Shown here: one piece after another, positions 1 through 5,925 of the stretch
Layout: each line of letters starts with the position of its first letter
Position numbering within the stretch: position 1 is the stretch's first letter
Source: an uncultured Pseudomonadota bacterium
GTDB lineage: Bacteria > Lernaellota > Lernaellaia > Lernaellales > Lernaellaceae
DNA: 11,234 nucleotides
Direction: 5' to 3'
Assembly: GCA_937967875.1 (NCBI GenBank)
Contig: CALBTQ010000687.1
Coordinates: 1 to 11,234, forward strand
The notes under the pieces: model-generated
Seen by the model: the letters and a program-made list of their open reading frames with translations, nothing else
Databases searched by the model: none
What the model was told of the DNA's origin: nothing
Made by a program: the position numbers and the translations under genes

Positions 1-93
1 AAAGCCCCGCAGGGGCGGACGGTCAGTAGCGAAGGGCGAAGCCCTGGAAATTGCGAGCCCACCAAAAACCGACAAGCCCCGAAGGGGCGCAGG
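1..93. repeat. Hairpin-rich interspersed repeat, copy A
   Basis: Three short GC-rich hairpins stand in a row: GCCCC-GCA-GGGGC at 4-16, AGGGC-GAA-GCCCT at 33-45 and GCCCC-GAA-GGGGC at 76-88. The last is followed by GCAGGAAATTT. The same order of hairpins recurs at 4326-4440. Positions 21-47 match 4343-4369 at 25 of 27 bases by eye. Copy A seems to stop at the centre of the terminal palindrome that copy B completes. It lies in non-coding DNA and may continue left of the window. It looks like a REP-like or miniature mobile palindromic element; the family is not identified. Confidence 0.7.
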
Positions 94-200
94 AAATTTA
101 CCTACATGTTTGATTGAGGTTGCACCGTCTTATACCAGGGCCAGGGATTCGCCCTTTTCTTGTCGTCGTGGACGATTTATCTTGGCAGGAAAACGGGGTG

Positions 201-205
201 AGGAG
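201..205 (+). promoter_or_regulatory. Ribosome binding site of the first lipoprotein
   Basis: AGGAG lies five bases upstream of the ATG at 211. It supports this start over the overlapping longer frame from 114, which lacks a signal peptide and any recognisable domain. Confidence 0.6.
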
Positions 206-210
206 CGTTT

Positions 211-600
211 ATGCGTTTGATCGCGATGTTGTTGTTGCTGGCGATGCTTGCCGGGTGCGCGGCCGGGCCAGTGGCGCCCGGCGCGGGCGGCGTGGCGCAA
301 CAGAACGACGAAGCCCGCCAAAAGATGCTGGTCATCCGCCAGGCGCTGGAGCAATACAAGCGCGACAACGGCCGTTACCCGACCACCGGGCAAGGGCTGA
401 CCGCGCTGCTCATGCCGCCGCCGACCAACGAACGTGCGCTGGGCTATCGCGCACCCGGATATCTGCTGAACGACCGCACGCTGGTCGATCCGTGGGGCTG
501 GTCGTTCCGCTACGTTTGCGACGACGGTTTTTTTTACCAGTTGTCTTCGGTGGGACCCGACGGGCAGATGGAAACGGCCGACGATGTGTCGTTGCGCTGA
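211..600 (+). CDS. Lipoprotein with GspG-like (type II secretion pseudopilin) C-terminal domain, paralog 1
   Basis: A 129-residue protein. Residues 1-15 form a hydrophobic signal ending in the lipobox LAGC, so Cys16 should be lipidated. Residue +2 is Ala, which by the E. coli rule favours outer-membrane sorting. Residues 35-129 resemble the globular part of the major type II pseudopilin GspG: a helix containing the EQYKRDNGRYPTT run, then TGQGLTAL, VDPWGW, and a C-terminal GPDGQMETADD loop like the GspG calcium site. A real pseudopilin has a G/FTLIE prepilin signal and a long hydrophobic helix; both are absent, so it should not assemble into a pseudopilus. AGGAG at 201-205 supports the start. 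Its downstream neighbour is a paralog with the same layout. The role is unknown; a periplasmic or surface-facing anchored module is an inference. Domain call fairly sure, function not. Confidence 0.8.
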   Translation: MRLIAMLLLLAMLAGCAAGPVAPGAGGVAQQNDEARQKMLVIRQALEQYKRDNGRYPTTGQGLTALLMPPPTNERALGYRAPGYLLNDRTLVDPWGWSFRYVCDDGFFYQLSSVGPDGQMETADDVSLR

Positions 601-671
601 CCCTTGAAATTTTTCATAAAAGATAATATTCAATTGGAAACGTTTTCCGCTTTTGGAAAGGATGGTCGACG
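601..671 (+). other. AT-rich gap between the two GspG-like lipoprotein genes
   Basis: The 71-base gap is much richer in A+T than the genes. It holds TTGAAA at 604-609 with GATAAT or TAATAT motifs downstream, but spacing is short (12-14), so a promoter is not secure. A small inverted repeat GGAAA-CGT-TTTCC lies at 636-648. GGAAAGGA at 655-662 is a plausible ribosome binding site nine bases before the next ATG. Confidence 0.4.
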
Positions 672-1130
672 ATGCTGTGGCATTATGGGAAGAGGTTCGT
701 TTTCGTTTTGGTGTTGTTCGCCTTGGCGGCCTGCTCACCCGGAGCCGCCTCCCGGGCGTTTTTTTCCTGCGCCTCGATAGCGACCGATCAGGCGTTGCAA
801 GGTATGGATCAAGCCAAGTTCGAGACGACGCAGATCACGCTGAAAAAGTTGGACAAAGCGCTGCGGGAATACATGAAAGACAACGATGGCGCGCCGACCA
901 CCGAACAGGGTCTGACGGCCTTGCAGACACCGCCGACGAATGGGCCGCGACCGCCGCATTACCGCGCGGGCGGCTATTGGGAGGAAAAGGAAATCCCGAT
1001 CGATCCGTGGGGCAACGCGTATCAGTACTTGTGTGACGACGGCTTCTTTTTCGTTCTGTTCTCGTTGGGGCCGGACGGCGAGAGCGGCACGGAGGACGAC
1101 GTCATTTACAGTGCGCGCTTCGGTGGTTGA
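672..1130 (+). CDS. Lipoprotein with GspG-like (type II secretion pseudopilin) C-terminal domain, paralog 2
   Basis: A 152-residue paralog of the gene before it. Residues 1-20 are a basic-then-hydrophobic signal ending in the lipobox LAAC, with Cys21 lipidated and Ser at +2. An extra 25-residue stretch (about 24-48) precedes the domain. Residues 50-150 match paralog 1 and GspG: a helix, PTTEQGLTAL (76-85), IDPWGNAYQYL (110-120) and the calcium-loop-like SLGPDGESGTEDDV (131-144). PTTEQGL and DPWGN are closer to canonical GspG than the paralog 1 versions. Both paralogs share a Cys-Asp-Asp-Gly-Phe-Phe run (Cys121 here, Cys103 in paralog 1), which is unusual in the domain and could serve disulphide pairing. 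No prepilin motif is present. The start is supported by GGAAAGGA at 655-662. The gene ends 12 bases from a convergent lipoprotein gene. Function unknown. Confidence 0.8.
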   Translation: MLWHYGKRFVFVLVLFALAACSPGAASRAFFSCASIATDQALQGMDQAKFETTQITLKKLDKALREYMKDNDGAPTTEQGLTALQTPPTNGPRPPHYRAGGYWEEKEIPIDPWGNAYQYLCDDGFFFVLFSLGPDGESGTEDDVIYSARFGG

Positions 1131-1142
1131 CGCTTCGACAGT

Positions 1143-1706
1143 TTACTTCATCACCAGGCGCGAGCCCGATTCGGCGACGATCGTGTAGCCGTCGTCTATG
1201 ACGCGGTACTTGATCTTGCGTATGGTCAGCGGGTCGGTGTTGAACGCCGCCTCGATGTTGAAGAAATCCTGCTGCCGGCTGAAGCGGAACCATTGCAACT
1301 GCCCCGCCTGTTCGCTGACGGCGATTTTCTTGCCGAGCTTGGTCGGCACTTTTATATCGTGGCGTTCCAGATCGGCGGGCTTGTCGAAAACGTAATTGAA
1401 CGATTCGATCTGTTTTCCCTGTTTTTCGTTGGGCTCTTTCCAGGTGAGGCTGATGTCGTACACAGCCAGTACTTTCACGTTGCTGCGGGTGATGCGCACA
1501 TGGCCGGTTTCTTTCGGGGCGAGCAACAGCAGAATTTCGCCGCCGCTGTAACCCATCGTGGGATTGATAACCTGGGCGATCACCGGGGCCATGTCGAGGC
1601 CGCCCTGTTCGATCACTTCCATTTCCTTTTTCCGGCAAGCCGTCAGGGCGAGCGAGAAAACGACGAGAACCACCAACAACGGGCGAATAGCAGCAAACAT
1701 TTTCAT
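1143..1706 (-). CDS. Lipoprotein of unknown function
   Basis: A 187-residue protein. Residues 1-23 are a signal peptide with a hydrophobic core (about 9-22) and lipobox LTAC; Cys24 should be lipidated and is followed by Arg-Lys-Lys. The mature part alternates short beta-like stretches (for example residues 66-90 and 135-185) with a charged, lysine-rich middle at 91-130. There is no catalytic motif, repeat or further membrane segment that I recognise. The gene converges on the GspG-like lipoprotein pair, with only 12 bases between stop codons and no clear terminator. ATG codons at residues 1 and 3 are both possible starts; GGAAAGG lies about 13 bases upstream of the first. Its own promoter and a perfect dyad lie upstream at 1738-1780. 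The open reading frame and lipobox are convincing; I assign no function. Confidence 0.75.
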   Translation of the reverse strand: MKMFAAIRPLLVVLVVFSLALTACRKKEMEVIEQGGLDMAPVIAQVINPTMGYSGGEILLLLAPKETGHVRITRSNVKVLAVYDISLTWKEPNEKQGKQIESFNYVFDKPADLERHDIKVPTKLGKKIAVSEQAGQLQWFRFSRQQDFFNIEAAFNTDPLTIRKIKYRVIDDGYTIVAESGSRLVMK

Positions 1707-1737
1707 GGAACCGTCTGCCTTTCCGGTTTGGGGTGAT

Positions 1738-1755
1738 AGTTGCCCAAGGGCAACT
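1738..1755. promoter_or_regulatory. Perfect 8-bp dyad over the predicted transcription start
   Basis: AGTTGCCC-AA-GGGCAACT is a perfect inverted repeat. It begins inside the predicted -10 element and covers the predicted +1 of the minus-strand lipoprotein gene. This is the position of a repressor operator. A 5'-leader hairpin is the alternative. No T-run follows on either strand, so a terminator is unlikely. Confidence 0.45.
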
Positions 1756-1780
1756 GTAAGGATTTACCCGCGAAAGTCAA
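1753..1780 (-). promoter_or_regulatory. Sigma70-type promoter of the minus-strand lipoprotein
   Basis: On the minus strand TTGACT (1780-1775) and TACAGT (1758-1753) are separated by 16 bases, giving a predicted start near 1746 and a leader of about 40 bases. The -35 matches the consensus at five of six positions and the -10 at four of six. Confidence 0.5.
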
Positions 1781-1920
1781 TAACCCTAACGTGTTGATAT
1801 TCATAGCCAAACGATACGGTTTCGCTTGACCGGTTCCGGCGCGGTCATAATTTTTCCTTTCGTGACCGCTCTTGGGGGAGGCAAGAAAAGATAGCAACTT
1901 AAAAATAAGGAAACCAAGCC

Positions 1921-2034
1921 ATGCCTATCAACTGTAAAAACGAGAACGCGCCGGACGCGCCGGAACGAACGAGAGTGAAATGGTTATCACGCTTTTTGTT
2001 TGCCAAAACGGGATTTTCCGCAACTTGTAATTGA
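1921..2034 (+). CDS. Possible small ORF upstream of mgtE, weak
   Basis: ATG at 1921 opens 37 codons of a basic peptide (MPINCKNENAPD at the start, with Trp21 and a Phe/Leu-rich middle) that ends in TGA at 2032-2034, inside the mgtE -35 box. AAGG at 1907-1910 is a weak ribosome binding site ten bases upstream. No family is recognised. Chance is a serious alternative in a region this short, so the confidence is low. Confidence 0.15.
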   Translation: MPINCKNENAPDAPERTRVKWLSRFLFAKTGFSATCN

Positions 2035-2059
2035 CTTGCCGGTCGGCAAAGTGTAGAAC
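2031..2059 (+). promoter_or_regulatory. Sigma70-type promoter of mgtE-recO
   Basis: TTGACT (2031-2036) and TAGAAC (2054-2059) are separated by 17 bases, the ideal spacing. The predicted start near 2066 leaves a leader of about 46 bases before the GTG at 2112. This places the TTG at 2031, the first in-frame start codon, in the -35 box, so it is not the translation start. Confidence 0.6.
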
Positions 2060-2100
2060 AGCCACGACCAAATCGGGATACTTTACCGACCGTCCGAACC

Positions 2101-2105
2101 GGAGG
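2101..2105 (+). promoter_or_regulatory. Ribosome binding site deciding the mgtE GTG start
   Basis: GGAGG lies six bases upstream of GTG 2112. It is the only strong Shine-Dalgarno sequence in the leader, and the GTG start gives the usual MgtE length. Confidence 0.7.
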
Positions 2106-2111
2106 TGCGCC

Positions 2112-3470
2112 GTGGAAGCCGGAAGCCGCCGCATTCATATCCTCGCCGATACCCTCCGACGGTTGCTGCATCGAAAAGCCACGGTAAACCTCGTCAAAAT
2201 AATCAACAAGACGCACTCGGCCGACATGGCTTCGGCGTTCAATTACCTGTCGCACAAAGACGGCCGGATGATCTTCGAGCTGTTGCCGACGGTCGAGGTC
2301 GCCGCCGAAGTGTTTTCCGAAATGTCCATTTCCGTGCGCGAGGATTTTCTCGACGAACTCGCGCCGGAGCGATTGGCCAAGATCTTCCAGGAAATGTCGA
2401 CCGACGACGCGGCGCAGATCATGGAGGAGATCGAGGACGAAGAGCGCCGGGCGAAGATCCTCGAATTGATGAAGGACGAGGATTCCGAAGAGGTCGAGGA
2501 GCTGCTCAGCTACGAAGAGTACACCGCCGGCCGCATCATGAGCCCGGATTTCTTCGCGCTGCCCAAGACGATGGAGGCCGGCGACGCCATCCGCGAACTG
2601 CGCAAGGCCAGCGAAGCGGAAATGGTGTTTTACGTGTACGTCATCGACGAGGAGGAAACGCTCCAGGGCGTGGTCAGCTTGCGGCAACTGGTCACCGTGC
2701 CGCCGGAAACGACGCTCGAATCGATGATGGAAAAAGACGTCGTTTTCGTCGAAACGCACGAGGACCAGGAGGAAGTGGCGCGGCAGGTCGCCCGGTACAA
2801 CCTGCTGGCGATTCCGGTCATCAACCAGGAACACAAACTGGTGGGCATCATCACCGTCGACGACGTGATCGACGTCGTGTCCGACGAGGCGACCGAAGAC
2901 TTGATGAAACTGGCCGGCACCAGCGAAGAGGAAATCACTTCGTCGTCGGTGTTTCGCAGTGCGCAGATCCGCCTGCCCTGGTTGTTCGCCAGCTGGATCG
3001 GCGGGCTGCTGGCCTCGCGGGTGATCGCGCACTTCAGCGACGCCATCGCGCAGATCGCGGCACTGGCCGCGTTCATGCCCATCGTCGTGGGCATGGGCGG
3101 CAACATCGGCATTCAGGCCACGACGATCACCGTGCGCGGCCTGGCCACGCATCGCCTCGCCACGGGGCGGCTGTTCCGCTACGTGTTCAAAGAGCTGAGC
3201 GTCGGCCTGGTGCTCGGGGCGATCTACGGCATCCTGCTGGGCATCGCCGGTTCGCTGCTGTACCGCGGCAACATCAGCCTGGGCCTGGCCGCCGGCCTGG
3301 GTCTGTTCACTTCGATGTGCCTGGCCTCGGTAATGGGCTCGGCGCTGCCGTTGATCTTCCACCGTATGGGCATCGACCCGGCGGTCGCCAGCGGCCCGTT
3401 CGTCACCACCACCATCGACATTCTGGGCGTCGGCTCCTACTTCATGATCGCCACGGCGATTATGCTCTAA
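2112..3470 (+). CDS. mgtE: Magnesium transporter MgtE (SLC41/MgtE channel family)
   Basis: Homodimeric inner-membrane Mg2+ channel whose cytoplasmic part senses intracellular Mg2+ and closes the pore. The protein has 452 residues, normal for MgtE, using the GTG at 2112. Residues about 35-135 are the helical MgtE N domain, rich in acidic helices such as EEIEDEERRAKILELMKDED. Residues about 138-258 are a CBS pair beginning AGRIMSPDF and ending GIITVDDVIDVV. From about 285 the pore domain has five predicted membrane helices. Diagnostic runs are PIVVGMGGNIGIQATTITVRG (323-343) and DPAVASGPFVTTTIDILG (422-439). Asp436 sits where the Thermus thermophilus channel has its Mg2+-selective Asp432. Acidic residues abound in the N and CBS domains, as expected for Mg2+ sensing. 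Transcribed from the 2031-2059 promoter and followed two bases later by recO, so the two are probably cotranscribed. Confidence 0.93.
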   Translation: MEAGSRRIHILADTLRRLLHRKATVNLVKIINKTHSADMASAFNYLSHKDGRMIFELLPTVEVAAEVFSEMSISVREDFLDELAPERLAKIFQEMSTDDAAQIMEEIEDEERRAKILELMKDEDSEEVEELLSYEEYTAGRIMSPDFFALPKTMEAGDAIRELRKASEAEMVFYVYVIDEEETLQGVVSLRQLVTVPPETTLESMMEKDVVFVETHEDQEEVARQVARYNLLAIPVINQEHKLVGIITVDDVIDVVSDEATEDLMKLAGTSEEEITSSSVFRSAQIRLPWLFASWIGGLLASRVIAHFSDAIAQIAALAAFMPIVVGMGGNIGIQATTITVRGLATHRLATGRLFRYVFKELSVGLVLGAIYGILLGIAGSLLYRGNISLGLAAGLGLFTSMCLASVMGSALPLIFHRMGIDPAVASGPFVTTTIDILGVGSYFMIATAIML

Positions 3471-3472
3471 CC

Positions 3473-4264
3473 ATGGCCGGAAAGATCCTTACCACGCCGG
3501 CCGTCGTTTTGCGGCGGTATCCGCTCGGCGAATCCGATCGCATTCTGGTGCTGTACACCAAGGAACACGGACTGCTCCGCGCGGTGGCCAAGGGTGCGCG
3601 CAAATCCAAGAAGCGCTACGGCGGCATTCTGGATCTGCTGTATCACCTCGAGGTCGAACTCACGCGCCGCAAGAGCCCGCTGCTGCTGCTCGGCCATGCG
3701 CGGCTGGTCGACGCCTACCGGCCGCTGTCGCTGGAACTGATGCGGCTGGCCGCCGGGTGCTATCTGGCCGAGGTCGCCGCGTCCTTTGCCGCCGAGGATC
3801 AACCCGAGCCGGAAACCTTCAACGCGCTGACTTGCTCGCTGCGCGGTTTGTGTAACGGCAAGGACGCGGGCGCGCTCAGTCGGCTGGTCGAACTGCGCAC
3901 GCTCGATCATGCCGGGCTCGCGCCGCGGTTGGACATTTGTACGGTCACCGGGCGCGTCTTGCGCGAGGACGAGACGACGGCCTTCGAACCGCATCGCGGC
4001 GGCACGGTCTGTCTGAACAAGGCGCTGCCGCATTCGCCGCGCCTGGCGCCGGAAACGCGGCGGGCGATGCGCCGGGTGCTCGAGTGTCCGCTGCCCGAAG
4101 CGTTGCGCATCGAGTGGACGCGCGAACAGTCGGTCGAAGCGCGCGCCGCCATGCAGGCGATGATCACCTACCACACCAGCCGACCGCTCTATTCGCGCGC
4201 CTTCGCCGAAGCCGCCGCGCGGTATCTGCGCGAGCGGAAGAAAGCGTCGGGCGAGGTACAATAG
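3473..4264 (+). CDS. recO: DNA repair protein RecO
   Basis: RecO binds ssDNA and RecR and helps load RecA on SSB-coated gaps in the RecF pathway; it is cytoplasmic. The protein has 263 residues, near the usual 240-260. Residues 1-80 form the N-terminal OB fold, with the typical opening TTPAVVLRRYPLGESDRILVLYT and the basic GARKSKKRYGG segment (41-51) that matches the RecO GxRKxxSRxxG motif. Residues 85-255 are the helical domain. Many RecO proteins carry two CxxC pairs of a zinc finger; here only Cys156 and Cys180 remain, one from each pair, so zinc binding is unlikely. ATG 3473 lies two bases after the mgtE stop with no Shine-Dalgarno sequence, so translation probably depends on coupling to mgtE. 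The same reading frame runs open across mgtE upstream, but that part is a shadow. Confidence 0.92.
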   Translation: MAGKILTTPAVVLRRYPLGESDRILVLYTKEHGLLRAVAKGARKSKKRYGGILDLLYHLEVELTRRKSPLLLLGHARLVDAYRPLSLELMRLAAGCYLAEVAASFAAEDQPEPETFNALTCSLRGLCNGKDAGALSRLVELRTLDHAGLAPRLDICTVTGRVLREDETTAFEPHRGGTVCLNKALPHSPRLAPETRRAMRRVLECPLPEALRIEWTREQSVEARAAMQAMITYHTSRPLYSRAFAEAAARYLRERKKASGEVQ

Positions 4265-4325
4265 CGGCGAGCTTTTCCTGTCAGACATTCTGGGGTTTTT
4301 CGGTTCAGGTTGGCCTCGATTTCCT

Positions 4326-4440
4326 CAAGCCCGCAGGGCGCAGGTCGGTAGCGCAGGGCGAAGCCCTGGTATGAGATGTGGCAACCTCAAGCAAACCCCT
4401 GAAAGGGGTGCAGGTAAGATTCCTCCGCCCCTCAGGGGTT
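4326..4440. repeat. Hairpin-rich interspersed repeat, copy B
   Basis: Same order of hairpins as copy A at 1-93 and in the same orientation: GCCC-GCA-GGGC (4329-4339), CAGGGC-GAA-GCCCTG (4354-4368) and ACCCCT-GAA-AGGGGT (4395-4409). A further CCCC-TCA-GGGG lies at 4428-4438. The last two hairpins are mirror images around a short centre near 4415-4420, so 4395-4439 is one long imperfect palindrome. It sits 61 bases after recO and could also end its transcription. It is non-coding. Confidence 0.7.
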
Positions 4441-4635
4441 AGGGACAAACGCAAGTTGATGTTGATTTATAAAAATAGATCGGATTTGCGGACTGCCGAG
4501 AATGTTGGCTTTCTCGAATATGCGAGTAGACAAGGAAGTAGGGTTTTGGCCGGAGGATTTACGAACATGGGCAATCGGGGTTGAGAAAATCGGGTTGGTC
4601 GGGAATGTGTCGTCCACTTGTCGCCCCTTTTCATA

Positions 4636-4656
4636 ACTTTCATCTTTGATGAAAGT
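4636..4656. promoter_or_regulatory. Perfect 9-bp inverted repeat
   Basis: ACTTTCATC-TTT-GATGAAAGT is a perfect dyad with a 3-base centre. It lies 10 bases before a -10-like TATAGT (4666-4671), so it would cover the -35 region of a promoter there. No T-run follows it, which argues for a protein-binding site over a terminator. The binding protein is unknown. Confidence 0.4.
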
Positions 4657-4693
4657 CTAATCATGTATAGTTATTATTTTAATTAGTAATGGT

Positions 4694-4729
4694 AAACAGC
4701 CGCGATTCGCTCCCTATTTAAGGCTGTTT
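4694..4729 (+). terminator. Hairpin with T-run, candidate terminator or leader structure
   Basis: AAACAGCC (4694-4701) pairs perfectly with GGCTGTTT (4722-4729) around a 20-base loop. The 3' arm runs into TTTTCCTT. The long loop makes it a weak intrinsic terminator. It lies just upstream of the glycosyltransferase promoter and could shield it from upstream transcription. Confidence 0.3.
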
Positions 4730-4732
4730 TCC

Positions 4733-4762
4733 TTGATTATTCGCTTGCACCTTTGCTTAAAT
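4733..4762 (+). promoter_or_regulatory. Sigma70-type promoter of the glycosyltransferase operon
   Basis: TTGATT (4733-4738) and TTAAAT (4757-4762) are 18 bases apart. The predicted start near 4769 gives a leader of about 28 bases that contains the purine-rich AAGGAAAGGA (4784-4793), a good ribosome binding site for ATG 4797. Confidence 0.5.
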
Positions 4763-4796
4763 AACGTTAGCATCTCCCGCCGGAAGGAAAGGACCG

Positions 4797-5924
4797 ATGC
4801 GCGTCGGAATCAACGCCACCAAAGCGCTCGAACGCGAAACCGGGGTGGGCAGCTATACCTACAACCTGGTGCGCGCGCTCGCCCGCCGGCCCGAGGCCGC
4901 CGCGTCGCTGCGGCTGTATCTGATGCACGGTCCCGACCTCGCCGTCGGCGACGGCCTGAGCGTGTCGGTCGGTGGGTTTAACCTCGGCGGCAGCGCCCCG
5001 CGCATTCTGTGGGAACAATTCGGCCTGCCCGCCCTCGCCCGGCGCGATGGCCTCGACCTGTTGCATTACGTCGACCACGCCCTGCCGCTGTGGCGGCGCC
5101 CCTGCCCGGTGGTCATCACCGTGCACGACTTGGCTTTTTACCGCCTGCCGACGATGTACAATTTCAGCCGCCGCCACTACAAGCAATTCGTCGGCCTGCG
5201 CAGCATCCGCCGGGCGGCGCGGGTGATTACCCCCAGCGTGGCTACGCGCGAGGAGATCGTCGCCCTGGCGGGGATCGATCCGGCGCGGGTGGCGGTCATC
5301 CCCTACGGTTTGGATGAGCAGTTCCGGCCGCTGGACGAGGCGGCGCGACGGCGCGCGCGCGAGGAATTCGACCTGACGCGGCCCTATTTTCTGTTCGTCG
5401 GCACGCTGCAACCGCGCAAGAATCTGCGGCATTTGATTGCCGCGTTCGCGCGCCTGGTGCAAGAGCGCGGTCTGCCGCATGAGTTGGTGCTGGCCGGCGG
5501 CGAGGGCTGGCTCAGCGGCGATCTGATGCGCTTCGCGGGCGAGCATCGCGTGGCCGATCGGCTGCGCCTGTTCGGTTCCGTGCCGCAAGAAAAGCTGCCT
5601 GTGCTATATAACTGCTCGGAATCGCTGGCTTTTCCCTCGTGGTATGAAGGCTTCGGTTTGCCGCCGCTGGAGGCGATGGCCTGCGGCGTGCCGGTCATCG
5701 CGTCCAACCGCACGAGCATCCCGGAGGTCGTCGGCGACGCCGGACTGCTGGTCGAGCCGCAGGATATCGGCGCCCTCGCCGCCGCGATGGGCCGGATTCT
5801 CGATGATGAGGCGCTACGATTGCGATTGCGAGCGGCCGGGCCGGAGCGCGCGCGGCTGTTCAGTTGGGATCGCGCCGCCGCCGCGACGGTGGATGTCTAC
5901 CGGCAGGTGTGCGGGGAGGAGTGA
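4797..5924 (+). CDS. Glycosyltransferase family 4 (GT-B fold)
   Basis: A cytoplasmic or membrane-associated retaining sugar transferase that uses an activated sugar donor. The 375 residues are a complete two-lobe GT-B protein. The N-terminal acceptor lobe (about 1-185) opens [24 protein letters not shown] with the glycine-rich loop, and includes the [10 protein letters not shown] strand (106-115). The C-terminal donor lobe (about 195-375) has [11 protein letters not shown] (200-210). It also has the GT4 EX7E signature: Glu284, GFGLPPL, Glu292, then [18 protein letters not shown] supports the start. The substrate cannot be read from the sequence; relatives build lipopolysaccharide, exopolysaccharide or capsule, but no other polysaccharide gene is present here. 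The stop lies one base before the next gene's ATG, so the two are very likely cotranscribed. Confidence 0.88.
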   Translation: MRVGINATKALERETGVGSYTYNLVRALARRPEAAASLRLYLMHGPDLAVGDGLSVSVGGFNLGGSAPRILWEQFGLPALARRDGLDLLHYVDHALPLWRRPCPVVITVHDLAFYRLPTMYNFSRRHYKQFVGLRSIRRAARVITPSVATREEIVALAGIDPARVAVIPYGLDEQFRPLDEAARRRAREEFDLTRPYFLFVGTLQPRKNLRHLIAAFARLVQERGLPHELVLAGGEGWLSGDLMRFAGEHRVADRLRLFGSVPQEKLPVLYNCSESLAFPSWYEGFGLPPLEAMACGVPVIASNRTSIPEVVGDAGLLVEPQDIGALAAAMGRILDDEALRLRLRAAGPERARLFSWDRAAAATVDVYRQVCGEE

Positions 5925-5925
5925 G

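Larger units (their letters stand above)
1707..2111. other. Intergenic regulatory region between the divergent lipoprotein gene and mgtE
   Basis: This 405-base divergent gap holds the minus-strand promoter and dyad on its left and the mgtE promoter on its right. Between them lie one possible small ORF (1921-2034), a local direct repeat CGCGCCGGA/CGCGCCGGA near 1947-1964, and no recognisable RNA gene. I see no conserved M-box riboswitch. The predicted mgtE leader of about 46 bases is too short for one. Confidence 0.6.
4265..4796. other. Long AT-rich intergenic region between recO and the glycosyltransferase gene
   Basis: This 532-base gap holds repeat copy B at 4326-4440, then about 350 bases much richer in A+T than the flanking genes. 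The AT-rich part contains two inverted repeats (4636-4656 and 4694-4729) and the promoter for the downstream genes. A 68-codon frame at 4378-4584 starts inside the repeat and looks like chance. No tRNA, DnaA-box cluster or protein family is recognised. Confidence 0.6.

Noticed and set aside
1..93. CRISPR array
   Set aside because: The hairpins are short, unequal in length and spacing, and there are no regular repeat-spacer units or cas genes.
2031..2111. TTG at 2031 as the mgtE start, adding 27 residues
   Set aside because: The TTG is part of a well-spaced -35 box, has no Shine-Dalgarno sequence and gives an atypical N-terminus. GTG 2112 has GGAGG six bases before it.
1707..2111. M-box magnesium riboswitch upstream of mgtE
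   Set aside because: The predicted leader is only about 46 bases and I see no conserved M-box elements; regulation by the protein's own Mg2+-sensing domains is enough.
1899..3362. 487-codon minus-strand frame opposite mgtE
   Set aside because: It is antisense to a clear mgtE, and its composition (His, Arg, Gln, Asp rich) is that of a complement of acidic codons.
2105..3472. Open frame continuing upstream of recO across mgtE
   Set aside because: Its translation is arginine/glycine-rich and low in complexity, typical of a shadow frame in GC-rich DNA. RecO homology starts at 3473.
4378..4584. 68-codon frame in the recO downstream gap
   Set aside because: It starts inside the hairpin repeat, has no ribosome binding site and resembles no protein; it is best explained by chance.
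4440..4796. Replication origin in the AT-rich gap
   Set aside because: No cluster of TTATCCACA-like DnaA boxes is visible on either strand, and no dnaA or dnaN is in the window.
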